Both the position numbers and the translations under genes were made by a program. From positions 1 through 14,943 of the forward strand of contig JARKIF010000480.1 of the NCBI GenBank assembly GCA_029378245.1: a DNA stretch of 14,943 nucleotides, given 5' to 3'. Shown piece after piece: positions 1 to 7,742 of the stretch. Within the stretch, counting starts at the first letter, position 1, and each line of letters starts with the position of its first letter. This DNA is from Roridomyces roridus. Lineage: Eukaryota; Basidiomycota; Agaricomycetes; Agaricales; Mycenaceae. The notes under the pieces were generated by a model. The model ran no database searches. It had not been told where the DNA came from and saw only the letters and a list, made by a program, of their open reading frames with translations.

Positions 1-1
1 T

Positions 2-387
2 TGTGTTGAAATTCCAGAAGGTCATTGCTGGCGCTTAAAACGGTCCCTCTATGGCTTGAGGCAAGCTGGGAGAACCTGGAACAGGACACTTAATGCAAAG
101 CTCATGAAGTTGGGTTTCCACCGTCTCAACTCAGAGTCATGCCTCTATGTGTACAAGCATGGAAAACAGACATGCTTCCTGGTTGTCTATGTTGATGATT
201 TATTACTCGCAACTACGTCTCCGCAGTTCTCCAAGAAAATCAAAGAAATGCTTGCTTCCAGCTTCAAGATGCGAGATCTTGGTCCTGCAAAATACCTTCT
301 AGGAATTGAGATCATCCGTGACCGGAAAAAGCGAACCATATCCCTTAGCCAGCGTCAATACATTGACAAGGTCCTTGCCCGCTACGG
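2..387 (+). pseudogene. Ty1/copia reverse transcriptase, 3' part (5' end outside window)
   Basis: This is the C-terminal half of a copia-type reverse transcriptase, the enzyme that copies the element's RNA into cDNA inside virus-like particles. The frame is open from base 2, so the start lies upstream. Visible family motifs are SLYGLRQAGRTW (about 50-85), the catalytic YVDD box with its two aspartates (188-199), then DLGPAKYLLGIEI and SQRQYIDKVLARYG, the usual linker before RNase H. The frame breaks at 388, where a TG...CA insertion begins; the polymerase resumes at 2764 with MSDCKPVFTPM. Deleting the insertion and one copy of ACGG rejoins the frame without a shift, so the break is insertional. 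The piece itself has no stop or frameshift. Assignment to copia rather than gypsy rests on motif order and is firm. The element as a whole is inactive here. Confidence 0.93.
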
Positions 388-577
388 TGATGTATGTGCT
401 CTAAACCTACTATAGAAATCAACCAACTCGAAACAACAAGACTAGATGAGTCTCGATACAGACGAATCTATATCTAAACAACCCAATCACGAAGCTCCGG
501 GGCGAGTGACAACTATATTGACAGCAGGCAAAGGCGAGTATAAGTCCCTAGTACAGGGCCTTATGAAAGGTCACTAA

Positions 578-797
578 GAGACGTAGGGACAATGCAATGT
601 GCCCCCGGCTACAGTGGGGCGCAAACCATTGTGCCCTTTCTGACACAGTACTGTGGCTTGAGTGCACAATGCAATGTGGCAGGGAAGAGTGGATTTGGAA
701 AAGAATAGGAAATGGCAGAGGCGGGGATCGAACCAAAAACCTCTTGAGTCTCATGATCATAATGTAAACCACAAGTGTCCAGTCGAGCCAAACCAGC
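578..797 (-). repeat. Left inverted arm with tRNA-like Pol III boxes
   Basis: This arm pairs with 1205-1419. On the - strand it holds TGGCTCGACTGG (790-779), close to the A-box consensus TRGCNNAGYNGG, and GGTTCGATCCC (734-724), a near-perfect B-box GGTTCGANTCC. The spacing fits a tRNA with a long variable arm. No convincing cloverleaf folds, so this is a tRNA-derived or SINE-like promoter remnant rather than a tRNA gene. Confidence 0.5.
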
Positions 798-856
798 ATT
801 GTAGACCAGGTAGCATCATTGTACCAAACCATACTCAGATTCAGCCGTGAATTGTC

Positions 857-1023
857 GGTTAGGCTAGCAGGTTAGGTTTGGTTCAGTTAGGCTAGGTTAG
901 GAGGGTTAGGAGGGTTCGGTTAGGCTAGGTTTGGACCCCCAGGAACAGTGTAAAAAAGGGTTAGAAGGTTAGGTTCGGTTTGGTTAGGTTTGGGTTTGTT
1001 TGGTTCGGCTTGGTTAGGTTAGG
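857..1023. repeat. GGTTAGG-rich degenerate repeat block
   Basis: GGTTAGG, GGTTCGG and GGTTTGG variants recur irregularly, with strong G/T strand bias. The block is interrupted at 933-960 by a unique stretch, GGACCCCCAGGAACAGTG and an A run, that recurs in diverged form at 8921-8949. The unit resembles the fungal telomere repeat TTAGGG only loosely and is not a regular array, so a telomeric origin is not supported. Confidence 0.8.
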
Positions 1024-1063
1024 TAATACACCTTAAAAAAACATATTCAGCAGGGAATGACAT

Positions 1064-1166
1064 CCGCCTGAACCTGGGTCAGGCAAGCTGACCCAGGTTC
1101 CGCTGTAATTTGCCTGGGTTAGGTCAAGGGTACCCTTTGACCTAACCTGGGCAAAAAAACAGGCGG
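1064..1166. other. Predicted three-way junction: outer stem with two hairpins
   Basis: CCGCCTG (1064-1070) pairs with CAGGCGG (1160-1166). Between them lie two hairpins. The first is AACCTGGGTCAG (1071-1082) with CTGACCCAGGTT (1088-1099), a perfect 12 bp stem with a 5-base loop. The second spans 1110-1154, about 20 bp with two mismatches and one bulge, around GGGTACCC. It lies in the centre of the inverted-repeat element. Confidence 0.75.
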
Positions 1167-1204
1167 GTAGTGGTGGAATCAAATCTGCTACTTATACATT
1201 CTCA

Positions 1205-1419
1205 GTTGTAGTGGTATTGTCTTGTGGTTGTAATTGATGGGCCTTTTGGAAGGCTCTGGGTTCGATTTTGGCTGGTTGCATTCTATTTTACGGCTGCATG
1301 CTAAATCCTGTTCCCTGCCACATTGCATTCCCGCCAACCTACAGTACTGTGTCAGAAAGGGCACATTGGTTTGAGCCCCATTGTAGTTGCAGGGCACATT
1401 CCATTGCTGTTACCGTCCC
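1205..1419 (+). repeat. Right inverted arm with tRNA-like Pol III boxes
   Basis: This is the inverted partner of 578-797. On the + strand it has a weak A-box-like TAGTGGTATTGTC (about 1209-1221), resembling the D-arm of Glu/Asp/Gly tRNAs, then CTTGTGGTTGTAATTG, which is shared with the left arm, and a B-box-like GGTTCGATTTT (1259-1269). The boxes are more decayed than in the left arm. Any transcripts would run outward from the centre in both arms. Confidence 0.45.
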
Positions 1420-1428
1420 ATGAAAGGT

Positions 1429-2759
1429 TGTAGGGAATACTGTAATATTGTCTCGATATGAGTGGTCGAGTTTTGTATTGCGAATCAAGATCCTTGATAT
1501 GAACCAGAATGACAATTCTAAAGCGTTTTTGTAGATTTTAAGCTTCTCAGCTGAACACAAAAGAGGTATAAAGGTTTGGCTAAAAGCCGGGTTGCACAAA
1601 GCAAGGTATTTGGGTCTCTCGATCCCTTTTACACTGGTATCCAAAGAACGCAGCGACCGATACTACACGGATTTCGTAGTCTCCAACAATTCCTGAACCA
1701 ATTCCTGACACTGAACACACAACCAGACCCTAACTGACACACACCGTACAACAAGCCGTAGCAAGCCTTCCAAAGCTGCCACTGAGCTGAAACCCTAATC
1801 ACAATCCAACTTGCACTCGAACCAAACTATGCTTCAAACTCGATTCACACAACGGGAGCCAACAAAACAACAATTTAGATTTTCAAGGACGATTGCTTAT
1901 TCTACGCAATGCACCTTCGAAAGCCTCGGACAAATCCCGTAGTCGCAGCTGGTAGCTTGCTAGTGGGGGAAGTATCCGCTGCCCTCTTGGGTAACACTCT
2001 ATCTACTTTATACATGTCCGGGAATCATATGATAGTACAAACGAATGGCGCAATAATGATGAATCTCCCACGTATCCTGAATAGAAACGACCTGATTGGC
2101 TGATCTGGCACTGGTGCTCAGTCAGCCAGAGCGCCAAGCCATGATTCAGCATGTTATCTCGTGATTCCATCGCTGATCCATGACTCGCACAGTTTGGATA
2201 TCTTATCCCTTCTTCCCCTCCAGAGTATGGCCTCAAAACGTACTCCCACGTGTTGTAGGTTTCGATTGATACCCATATCTCCCACTCTTGGTCTCGGATA
2301 CCAGCAGATACTTGACCAAAAGTCCGTATCCTAGCCGGAATCCACTTGTTCCGACAGGTGATGGCTACTACGTCACTTCCATCGGACCCGTCTCGGCGGT
2401 CTGCTCATGTTTCAGGTCATTCAGCCGACTTGCCCATCATTCCGTGAACTCCCGAACCTCCGAATTGCACTTGCACCAAGGTTCGAACTGCTGACAATCG
2501 TACAACGGTTAAGAACTGTTTAATTGGTGTATCCCATTGGTAAGGCAGGTATCCACACCTCCTACATGTTTCGGAGTAAGTCCATCAGTCGTATTTAGGT
2601 AAATACCCTTCAACCTGTATAGTACTCTAAAGTATCCACCGTACTGACTGTCTCTGGGCTCGACATCAGCTCTCGTATTGAGATCATATAGTATGGAAAC
2701 CACATCTGAAATCGTGCAAAATACGTGTTTTCAAGGGCAGTCAAATTCCATGCTCATCA
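1429..2759. other. Non-coding remainder of the TG...CA insertion
   Basis: No ORF here has a recognisable domain; the longest runs are 64-77 codons on either strand and overlap one another. The stretch 1655-1890 is rich in A and C with many CAACA/ACACA strings, as in some LTRs. On the - strand, GCAGTTCGAACC (near 2487) resembles a B-box but lacks a partner. I see no gene. Confidence 0.6.
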
Positions 2760-2763
2760 ACGG

Positions 2764-3628
2764 CATGTCTGATTGCAAACCAGTCTTTACTCCCATGGCA
2801 GTTGGATCCCACCTTACCACTGAAGACCCAGAGGATGACCAGGTCATACCAGCGATGCAACTTGCAACTGGTGGACCAGAAGTCCAATATTCTGGTGTTG
2901 TTGGATCTACAATGTATGCCATGCGAGGGACAAGACCAGATATTGCACATAACTGTTGGAGTACTTGGTCGTTACAGTGCAAATCCCAAGAAAAACCACT
3001 GGGCTGCAGCCAAACGACTGCTCCGATACTTGAAGGGCACTCGTGACTGGGCCTTGCATTACAATGGTGCTGACATGGGCATGGATATGACTTTCTATGG
3101 ATACAGTGATGCAGACTGGAATGGAGATAAAGATACCTCAAAATCAACTTCAGGATATGTTTTCATCTCAAACAGTGGAGCAATTGATGGTCAAGCCGCC
3201 GCCAGTCTATGGTGGCTCTTTCCTCTACTGAGAGTGAATACATTGGGCTAGCAAATGCTGGACAACATCTAGCGTGGCTTCGTTCATTCTTTGAAGAGCT
3301 TGGTCAACCACAGAAAGACGCAACAGAGTTACGCTGTGACAACCGAGCCGCTATCATACTCTGCAATGAACCACAGTTCCGAGCACGGACTCAGCATATT
3401 CAGCGCAAATATCATTATGTGCGAGATGACCTGGTCCGACAAGGAGAGTGTGTAGTCTTATGGTATCCAACAGATGAGATGGTGGCAGATATATTCACAA
3501 AAGCTCTACCACATGAGAAACACATGAAGTTCTGTCTTGCTATGGGACTACGGCCTGGGTCGAGTGGGGGTGTCAAGAATGATGATCTTCCGCCCGGGCC
3601 TCCGTTGACAGTTCCCATCTCTTCTTAG
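2764..3628 (+). pseudogene. Ty1/copia polymerase C-terminus with RNase H, frameshifted
   Basis: This continues the reverse transcriptase broken at 388. It opens with the CKPVFTPM linker and reads YSGVVGSTMYAM and GTRPDIA before a frame change at about 2948-2955. It then reads VGVLGRYSANP, HWAAAKRLLRYLKGTRD and the RNase H box YSDADW, with aspartate codons at 3108 and 3114. A second frame change lies at about 3185-3205, after which MVALSSTESEY carries the catalytic glutamate (3230) and CDNRAA the next aspartate (3338). ADIFTKALP, near the usual C-terminus, is at about 3485-3511. The two shifts cancel, as expected for decay rather than programmed frameshifting. The reading runs past the polypurine tract and stops at 3626 inside the LTR. 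RNase H would remove the RNA strand during reverse transcription. Confidence 0.93.
3562..3570 (+). promoter_or_regulatory. Polypurine tract for plus-strand priming
   Basis: GAGTGGGGG ends exactly one base before the TGTCAAGA that opens the 3' LTR. This is where retroelements leave an RNase H-resistant primer. The position and a near-pure G run support the call. Confidence 0.8.
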
Positions 3629-3647
3629 ATTCATACCACACTCTACG

Positions 3648-3655
3648 TATATATA
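3648..3655 (+). promoter_or_regulatory. Putative LTR TATA box
   Basis: TATATATA lies 77 bp into the LTR. A start about 25-30 bp downstream would place the first hairpin (3672-3718) at the very 5' end of the element RNA. Inferred from position only. Confidence 0.4.
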
Positions 3656-3671
3656 CTGCTCATGCTCGCAT

Positions 3672-3718
3672 CTCACCCTCAGTCTTTTATCCCACATTGC
3701 GGGTGAACTGAGGGTGAG
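3672..3718 (+). other. LTR hairpin 1
   Basis: CTCACCCTCAGT (3672-3683) pairs perfectly with ACTGAGGGTGAG (3707-3718). An inner CCCAC/GCGGG stem has one A-C mismatch. The loop region is nearly identical to hairpin 2. Confidence 0.7.
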
Positions 3719-3797
3719 CACAGCCTTTCACTTTATATATTTTATTTACTTACTTGTATCGTAGTACGCACTATTCGCGCTATTACAGGTGATTAAT

Positions 3798-3836
3798 ATA
3801 TCAGTCTTTTATCCCACATTGTGGGTGAACTGATGT
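3798..3836 (+). other. LTR hairpin 2
   Basis: ATATCAGT (3798-3805) pairs with ACTGATGT (3829-3836), with one T-G wobble, and the inner stem CCCAC/GTGGG is perfect. Relative to hairpin 1 a C-G pair has become A-T, and the inner mismatch is a proper pair, so pairing is kept while sequence differs. Confidence 0.65.
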
Positions 3837-3868
3837 ACGCGCTATTCGCGCTATTACAGATCTTGACA

Positions 3869-4032
3869 CCGAGCAGTGAGCACTGAACATAGACGAGGTC
3901 TGGGCACTTGACGGCTCACCCACTCCGTTTTGAGTCGTATAGGATGCCCAGGCCTCGCAGCAGGTATTAAGACCCAGGAATCGTCTCCATTATCCATTGA
4001 CTCGTCGACCCACATCTTTCTCTGCGCTCCCG
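3869..4032 (+). promoter_or_regulatory. Sequence between copia LTR and hAT start codon
   Basis: This 164 bp stretch leads to the transposase ATG and has a TATA-like TATTAA at about 3965. It lacks the CCCGTACCC-type repeats seen behind the gene (9786-9917), so the 5' end of the hAT element probably lies beyond the copia insertion or has been lost. A CAGTG start at 3874 recalls hAT termini but has no matching right end. Confidence 0.35.
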
Positions 4033-5172
4033 ATGTCTGCTTCCCCCGGGTGCGCCCAAAACCCCGACGGCTCTCTGAAAGACGCCGCCGACATTCCGTG
4101 GTTCAACGACCGCGACGACGCCAATCCCCTCACGGCCTCTGGATCATCCACTGCCGCTCCCTCGTCCCCCATTCCCATGCACCCCATCTTCACTGGACAG
4201 CCCCCGTTTCGCAAAATTGCTGGAGTCCGCCATACCTCTCCTCGCCGGCACTCCCTTCGCCGTAATCCTCGCCCCTCCGCTCGTGTCACCGACCCCGACA
4301 ATGCTGAGGCATCGGCTTCTACTTCCAAGCGCAAGGCCCCCGCCAGCCGGACCGTTCCTCGCAAGAGCGCAAAGGTCCACGAGGCATCTAACTCCGGGGA
4401 CTCTGGTGATGAATATGTCGACGCTGCGGGTGGGGACGGCGCCGAGACCTCGGACGCTCCGGAGGCTGCTGAGCCCGGCGACGATGATGCGATGATGGAT
4501 GGGCTGTCGGGTGATGAGGATGTTGAGGATGCCGCCGCAACCGCCAAGTACGAGGAACTCAAGGCGATGGGCGATGCTGATCATGCCCATTCTCAAGTAC
4601 GTGTCTTCCTTTGCATGTTTATTATTACTGACAAGTGGTGTAGGCCAGCTCCGGGCGCAGTCGATCCGCCGCCACAAACGATCTCTGCACCGTCTTCAAG
4701 GGAGTCGACCAGGCGAAGAACACAGTCACCGGCAAGATTGGTAAGGGCTACAAGTGCCTCATTTGCAAGTGCGTCACTCTTTCCAATCCTATACTTGTGT
4801 CTAATCACATTACCGCCTTTCAGGTCTATCCTCGGCGGAAGTGTCACCACCTTGCGTCTCCACATTGCTCGGTAAGCTGATCTACTTGACTCCTCACTCG
4901 CTTTGACACCCCTATAGCCAGGAAGGCCATTTTGAAGTCTATCAGTCCCGTTGCGCCGCACTGGGCATTGAGACGAACAGCCGAGCTGACCCCAAGTCCT
5001 CAAAGGATAAGAGGTCGGTCTCTGATCACACTCCATGTTGTTTTCGCTGACTATTACACCCAGCGTCCAAGGTACCTTATACGATGTTGTGGTCTCGACG
5101 CCTCGGCCACCTGCATTTACCACGGAGGGTTTGATGGACTACGTAGTGGAGATGATTGTTTCGAACGATTAT
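4033..5172 (+). pseudogene. hAT transposase, N-terminal part (exons 1-5, BED-type zinc finger)
   Basis: This is the first block of a hAT transposase, the nuclear enzyme that cuts out and reinserts its element. Exons are 4033-4596, 4644-4768, 4824-4871, 4918-5013 and 5064-5172. All four internal introns are GT-AG and 46-55 bp, and phases join without a stop (about 314 codons). ATG 4033 is chosen because the upstream open stretch has only a TTG. Residues 1-188 are low-complexity: a basic KRK...PRKSAK stretch, probably a nuclear signal, then an acidic run. YKCLICK gives the paired cysteines, and LRLHIARQEGHF the histidines, of a BED-like finger. FTTEGLMDYVVEMIVSNDY matches the conserved segment after it. 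A fifth donor at 5173 is followed by an acceptor at 5218, but the next codons hit a stop and the family sequence ends. The basic and acidic region is not family-specific; the finger and following block are. Confidence 0.85.
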
Positions 5173-5232
5173 GTGTGTCCCCAGTCTCATTCAAACATCA
5201 TCTCACACTCCTCCTCAGCCTACATAGGCCTA

Positions 5233-5590
5233 CAGGTCATGACCTTCAGCGGTACTAGGCCCTACCTAGGCCCTATTGATACCATCAAACCGGATCAAAC
5301 GCCGCCGAAGCCTCTTCACCTCCTCCGATGGGGCCCCAGTGGGCACACGGACATGGTCTGCAAGCTCAGGGAGCCCATCCATGTCCATGGAAAGCTGAAA
5401 GATTGAAGAGTGCTGTGGAAATGAACCAACCAAGAACCAACCACTGGTGTTTGTGGTGTTCGGAGTATTTCCTTTTTGGGAAATAGGGCCTATGCTGGAG
5501 GCCCTATTATAGGGCCATAGGGCCTAATAGGGCCTAATAGGGCCCTATCGGTCGGCAGGGGTCGAAATAGGGCCCCTATGGCCATCACTG
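5233..5590. mobile_element. GGGCCCTAT-family hAT-type MITE, degenerate left end
   Basis: The right end GGCCATCACTG (5580-5590), and about 55 bp before it, match the right end of the element at 7743-8158: TAGGGCCCTATCGGTCGGC, then GGGTCGA, then GGGGCCCTAT or GGGCCCCTAT. TAGGGCC units recur from 5484. The left end is unclear; CAGGTCATGACC at 5233 is the best candidate for a diverged CAGTGATG terminus. No 8 bp duplication is found (TAGGCCTA versus GTCAAAAC). It lies exactly where the central hAT transposase segment is missing, so a deletion probably removed both that segment and the element's true left flank. Confidence 0.65.
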
Positions 5591-6847
5591 GTCAAAACAC
5601 TTTCTGCCAAGATTCGCTCATTGCTTCGCCAAGCAACTGACAACGGCGAGCTAGATGACGGCGAGGTTCAGTCCATCATCTCTGCGCTCGGTGGTGGTGA
5701 GGAAGATGATGATTCATCCACTTCAACTGAAGACTCTCCCTGGACTCCTGGTGATGCTGTCGGCAAATTACTTGCTCTCATTAAGCAGGTAAGAGTCCTT
5801 CTTGTCTGTTTCTCCGCTTTCTGACTATGTACATCATATAGATTTGTGTGTCTCCCCAGGCACGCGACTTCTTCATGGGCTGCTGCACCCGTTCCGGGGT
5901 CCCAGTTCTCCAGCTTCTACTCTGGGTGGTAACTCGGTGGGCCTCCCTGTACAAGTGCCTCAATTGTACTTTGGTTGTTCAGAAGGTACGTGTGGTACAT
6001 TTGGCGCATCTCCCACTAAACATTTCTTTCATCTAGGCCATCAATCTATTCTGTCAACTCGCTGATGATAGTGACGAGGTGCCCGACCTCAGAAATAAGT
6101 ATTACCACGACTTTGCCTTGACAAAACTGGAGTGGGAGAAGATCAAACACATCCACGAGGCGCTACGTGTACGATGCCCTCTTCTGTGTGCTGCTTCATT
6201 TGACCCAGGCTTGTTCCTAGGAGCCCGCAAATGTGACCCAAAGTTTCTCCTCCGAACGCCGCCCGACCGTCGCTCGCATCATTCCGACACTCGACTTTCT
6301 CATCCAGCGCTGGGAGTCCATGGCAACACAGGCGGCCTACGCCGAGATCAAGGATGCCCTTCTCGATGGTGTTGCAAGTCTGAACAAGTGGTATCGTTGT
6401 GTCGACACCACGTCTTCCGCTTATTTCATCTGCCTCGGTGAGCGGTTCCAGGGTGTGTTGGTTCTTTTACTAACATTGGCTCAGTTCTCGATCCAAACGT
6501 CAAGAACATCTATTTCAGCTCCGTTTGGACTGCGAAAGATTACAAGAACGGTATGGATGCTCTCGGTAAAGTTGTACGTTGTCTCCCCAATGACAGCCAG
6601 TTTTTTCTTTCTGATGCACACAAAGTTCGACGAGTATTACGCCAAAGGTCAGGAGGAACTCGACTCGGACGTTGAGATGGTACCTGCGACGTCCACACCC
6701 GTGACCCAAGCCCCGCTTGGACGGTATGGCAGTACTTTCCTTCTTCAGACTGTCTTGGCCACTCAAAAGCAAGCACTCGCCTTGGCCGACCCACGGGAGG
6801 AACTCAACAAATATCTTGGCTCTCCCCCTGAGCCCACTGACGATGTT
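5591..6847 (+). pseudogene. hAT transposase, central-to-C-terminal part (six exon blocks)
   Basis: Exon blocks are 5591-5788, 5842-5985, 6037-6168, 6221-6437, 6485-6573 and 6626-6847. They are separated by five GT-AG introns of 47-53 bp, with phases that join cleanly and no stop (about 334 codons). The block carries the family's helical insertion and core: SPQARDFFMGCC, VTRWASLYK, LADDSDEVPDLRNK, LEWEKIKHIHEALREPAN, TQSFSSERRPTV, IPTLDFLIQRWESM, LNKWYRCVD, AYFICLVLDPNVKNIYF and the EELNKYLGSPPEPTDDV that precedes the dimerisation region. Missing upstream, between exon 5 and here, is the segment normally holding the first two catalytic aspartates (the DTWT- and DNA.N-like blocks). The gene is therefore not catalytically competent here. 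At 6848 it is cut by the CACTA-like element. It could still make a truncated, finger-containing protein if transcribed; that is inference. Confidence 0.88.
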
Positions 6848-6867
6848 CACTGCATTCCGAGGGCTGG

Positions 6868-6954
6868 TAGGCACAGGGTCTGCCTAGTAGTGTAGGCAGA
6901 GGTAGACACACTTGAGATAAACTCAGCTGAGTTGCATGAGTATACCTGTGCCTA
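6868..6954. repeat. Left subterminal TAGGCACA repeats
   Basis: TAGGCACA (6868-6875), TAGGCAGA (6893-6900) and TAGACACA (6903-6910), with inverted TGCCTA (6881-6886) and TGTGCCTA (6947-6954). In CACTA elements such motifs are transposase binding sites; that role is inferred here. Confidence 0.75.
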
Positions 6955-7734
6955 CGTAGTCGTGGCTCAGTTCTGTGGTTGTACGCGCCCCCCGACGTGT
7001 AAGGCGGGCTCCAGCAAGGCCATGGTGAGTTGACAGAACATTGACAGAACACAAGACGCTCCTTCGCTTCGCTCCGGAAATCTTGTTATGGCGATCCGAA
7101 TTTTTGAAACAATGAATTCCGACTACGTGCACATGAGGACTCCTACGTTGGAAACCAATAACAAATGATCCATCCGAGGGAATTCTGTAAGTACGTGGGT
7201 AAACAGCAAATGGATTCGAAATGCAGACAGACCTGATAAGTAGCATCTCATGAGTATAACCGATGGCAGCGGTGTGCGTTCATGAGATTCCTGAGCGATC
7301 GGAGTCAATTGTCTTCCCTAGAAAAGCATTGAAGCACGAGAATTTTTCTGAAATGAATGCTGGTAAGCCAGCCACTGCGGTGTTGAAGATCCAATGACGT
7401 CGCACCGAGGAATACATCTCCCGCCGCACGAGAGAGCCTAGGCAGTGGTAAAGTTGAGAATCTGATGGTCGGGATGTCGACGGGCGGCAAAAGGTCTACA
7501 GGGAAAGGTGGGCGAGACGTGGGCCGGGCGGGGATGAACCCAGTATGAATCTCGAGCTGCTAGAGCAAGACCGTGACGGAGAGTCGTGGTTTTTCCCATT
7601 CATTCCAGGGACATTCGAGAAAGCAATTGAATGTTGAATGTTGAACTTTGAGGACCCATGCAAGCGTGATAAGTAGCAGCACTGAGCAGCAGATTGTGGG
7701 CAGAGGGCAGAACAGATTTGAGGGAGGCCTGGGG
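6955..7734. other. Interior of CACTA-like element, no gene seen
   Basis: ORFs here are short (107 codons at most) and overlap on one strand without known motifs. A B-box-like GGGTTCATCCCC on the - strand near 7535 recalls a tRNA 3' half but has no clear A-box. Nothing else is supported. Confidence 0.5.
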
Positions 7735-7742
7735 ATTCAGGC

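Larger units (their letters stand above)
572..1419. mobile_element. Long-TIR non-autonomous DNA element (MITE-like) with GGTTAGG core
   Basis: The sequence from about 578 and the reverse complement ending at 1419 match over more than 100 bp. They share GTGCCCTTTCTGACACAGTA and AATGCAATGTGGCAGGGAA, then match more loosely for about 100 bp further. A 9 bp direct repeat ATGAAAGGT lies at 563-571 and at 1420-1428. On the right it abuts the arm, while on the left there are six extra bases (572-577), so the left end is uncertain. A 9 bp duplication with long TIRs is characteristic of Mutator-like elements. There is no transposase; the interior has a G/T-rich block, then two large hairpins. It sits inside the TG...CA insertion and is therefore younger. 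Its core is homologous to that of the element at 8707-9067. Confidence 0.75.
388..2759. mobile_element. TG...CA-bounded insertion in the copia polymerase (solo LTR-like)
   Basis: The insertion begins TGATG and ends CATCA, a 5 bp inverted terminus typical of LTRs, and is flanked by a 4 bp target duplication ACGG (384-387 and 2760-2763). Removing 2376 bp (insertion plus one duplication) rejoins the copia frame exactly. No direct repeat of its start is seen near its end and no gag or pol motif is present, so a large solo LTR, or a non-autonomous LTR derivative, fits best. Without the nested inverted-repeat element at 572-1419 it would be about 1.5 kb. Orientation is undecided; TATA-like strings occur at about 540 and 1567. 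Boundaries are confident, the class less so. Confidence 0.7.
3571..3868 (+). repeat. Copia 3' LTR (298 bp)
   Basis: The LTR starts TGTCAAGA right after the polypurine tract and ends TCTTGACA, a perfect 8 bp inverted terminus with canonical TG...CA ends. Length is normal for fungal copia LTRs. It contains a TATATATA at 3648-3655 and a second AT-rich string near 3733, two related hairpins (3672-3718 and 3798-3836) and a 25 bp direct repeat (3764-3788 and 3835-3859, one mismatch). CCGAG (3869-3873) is the presumed 5 bp target duplication; its mate lies upstream of the window with the 5' LTR and cannot be checked. Confidence 0.88.

Noticed and set aside
724..790. Functional tRNA gene
   Set aside because: A- and B-box matches are present but no full cloverleaf or acceptor stem pairs.
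857..1023. Telomeric or subtelomeric array
   Set aside because: Units are irregular GGTTAGG/GGTTCGG variants inside a transposon with target duplications, not a regular TTAGGG array.
2470..2570. tRNA-like sequence on the - strand (GCAGTTCGAACC)
   Set aside because: B-box resemblance only; no partner A-box at the right spacing.
2940..3210. Programmed frameshifting in the copia polymerase
   Set aside because: The two shifts cancel each other, lie inside conserved pol blocks rather than at a gag-pol border, and no slippery site is evident; decay is simpler.
3764..3859. CRISPR-like spaced repeats
   Set aside because: Only two copies, inside an LTR of a eukaryotic retroelement.
3874..3886. hAT left terminus CAGTGAGCACTG
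   Set aside because: It is a short local palindrome with no matching right end and no 8 bp duplication.
4144..4677. - strand and alternative-phase frames across hAT exon 1
   Set aside because: Shadows of the GC-rich transposase exon; only the + frame continues through splice sites into the zinc finger.
5225..5598. 8 bp duplication around the first GGGCCCTAT MITE
   Set aside because: TAGGCCTA on the left and GTCAAAAC on the right do not match.
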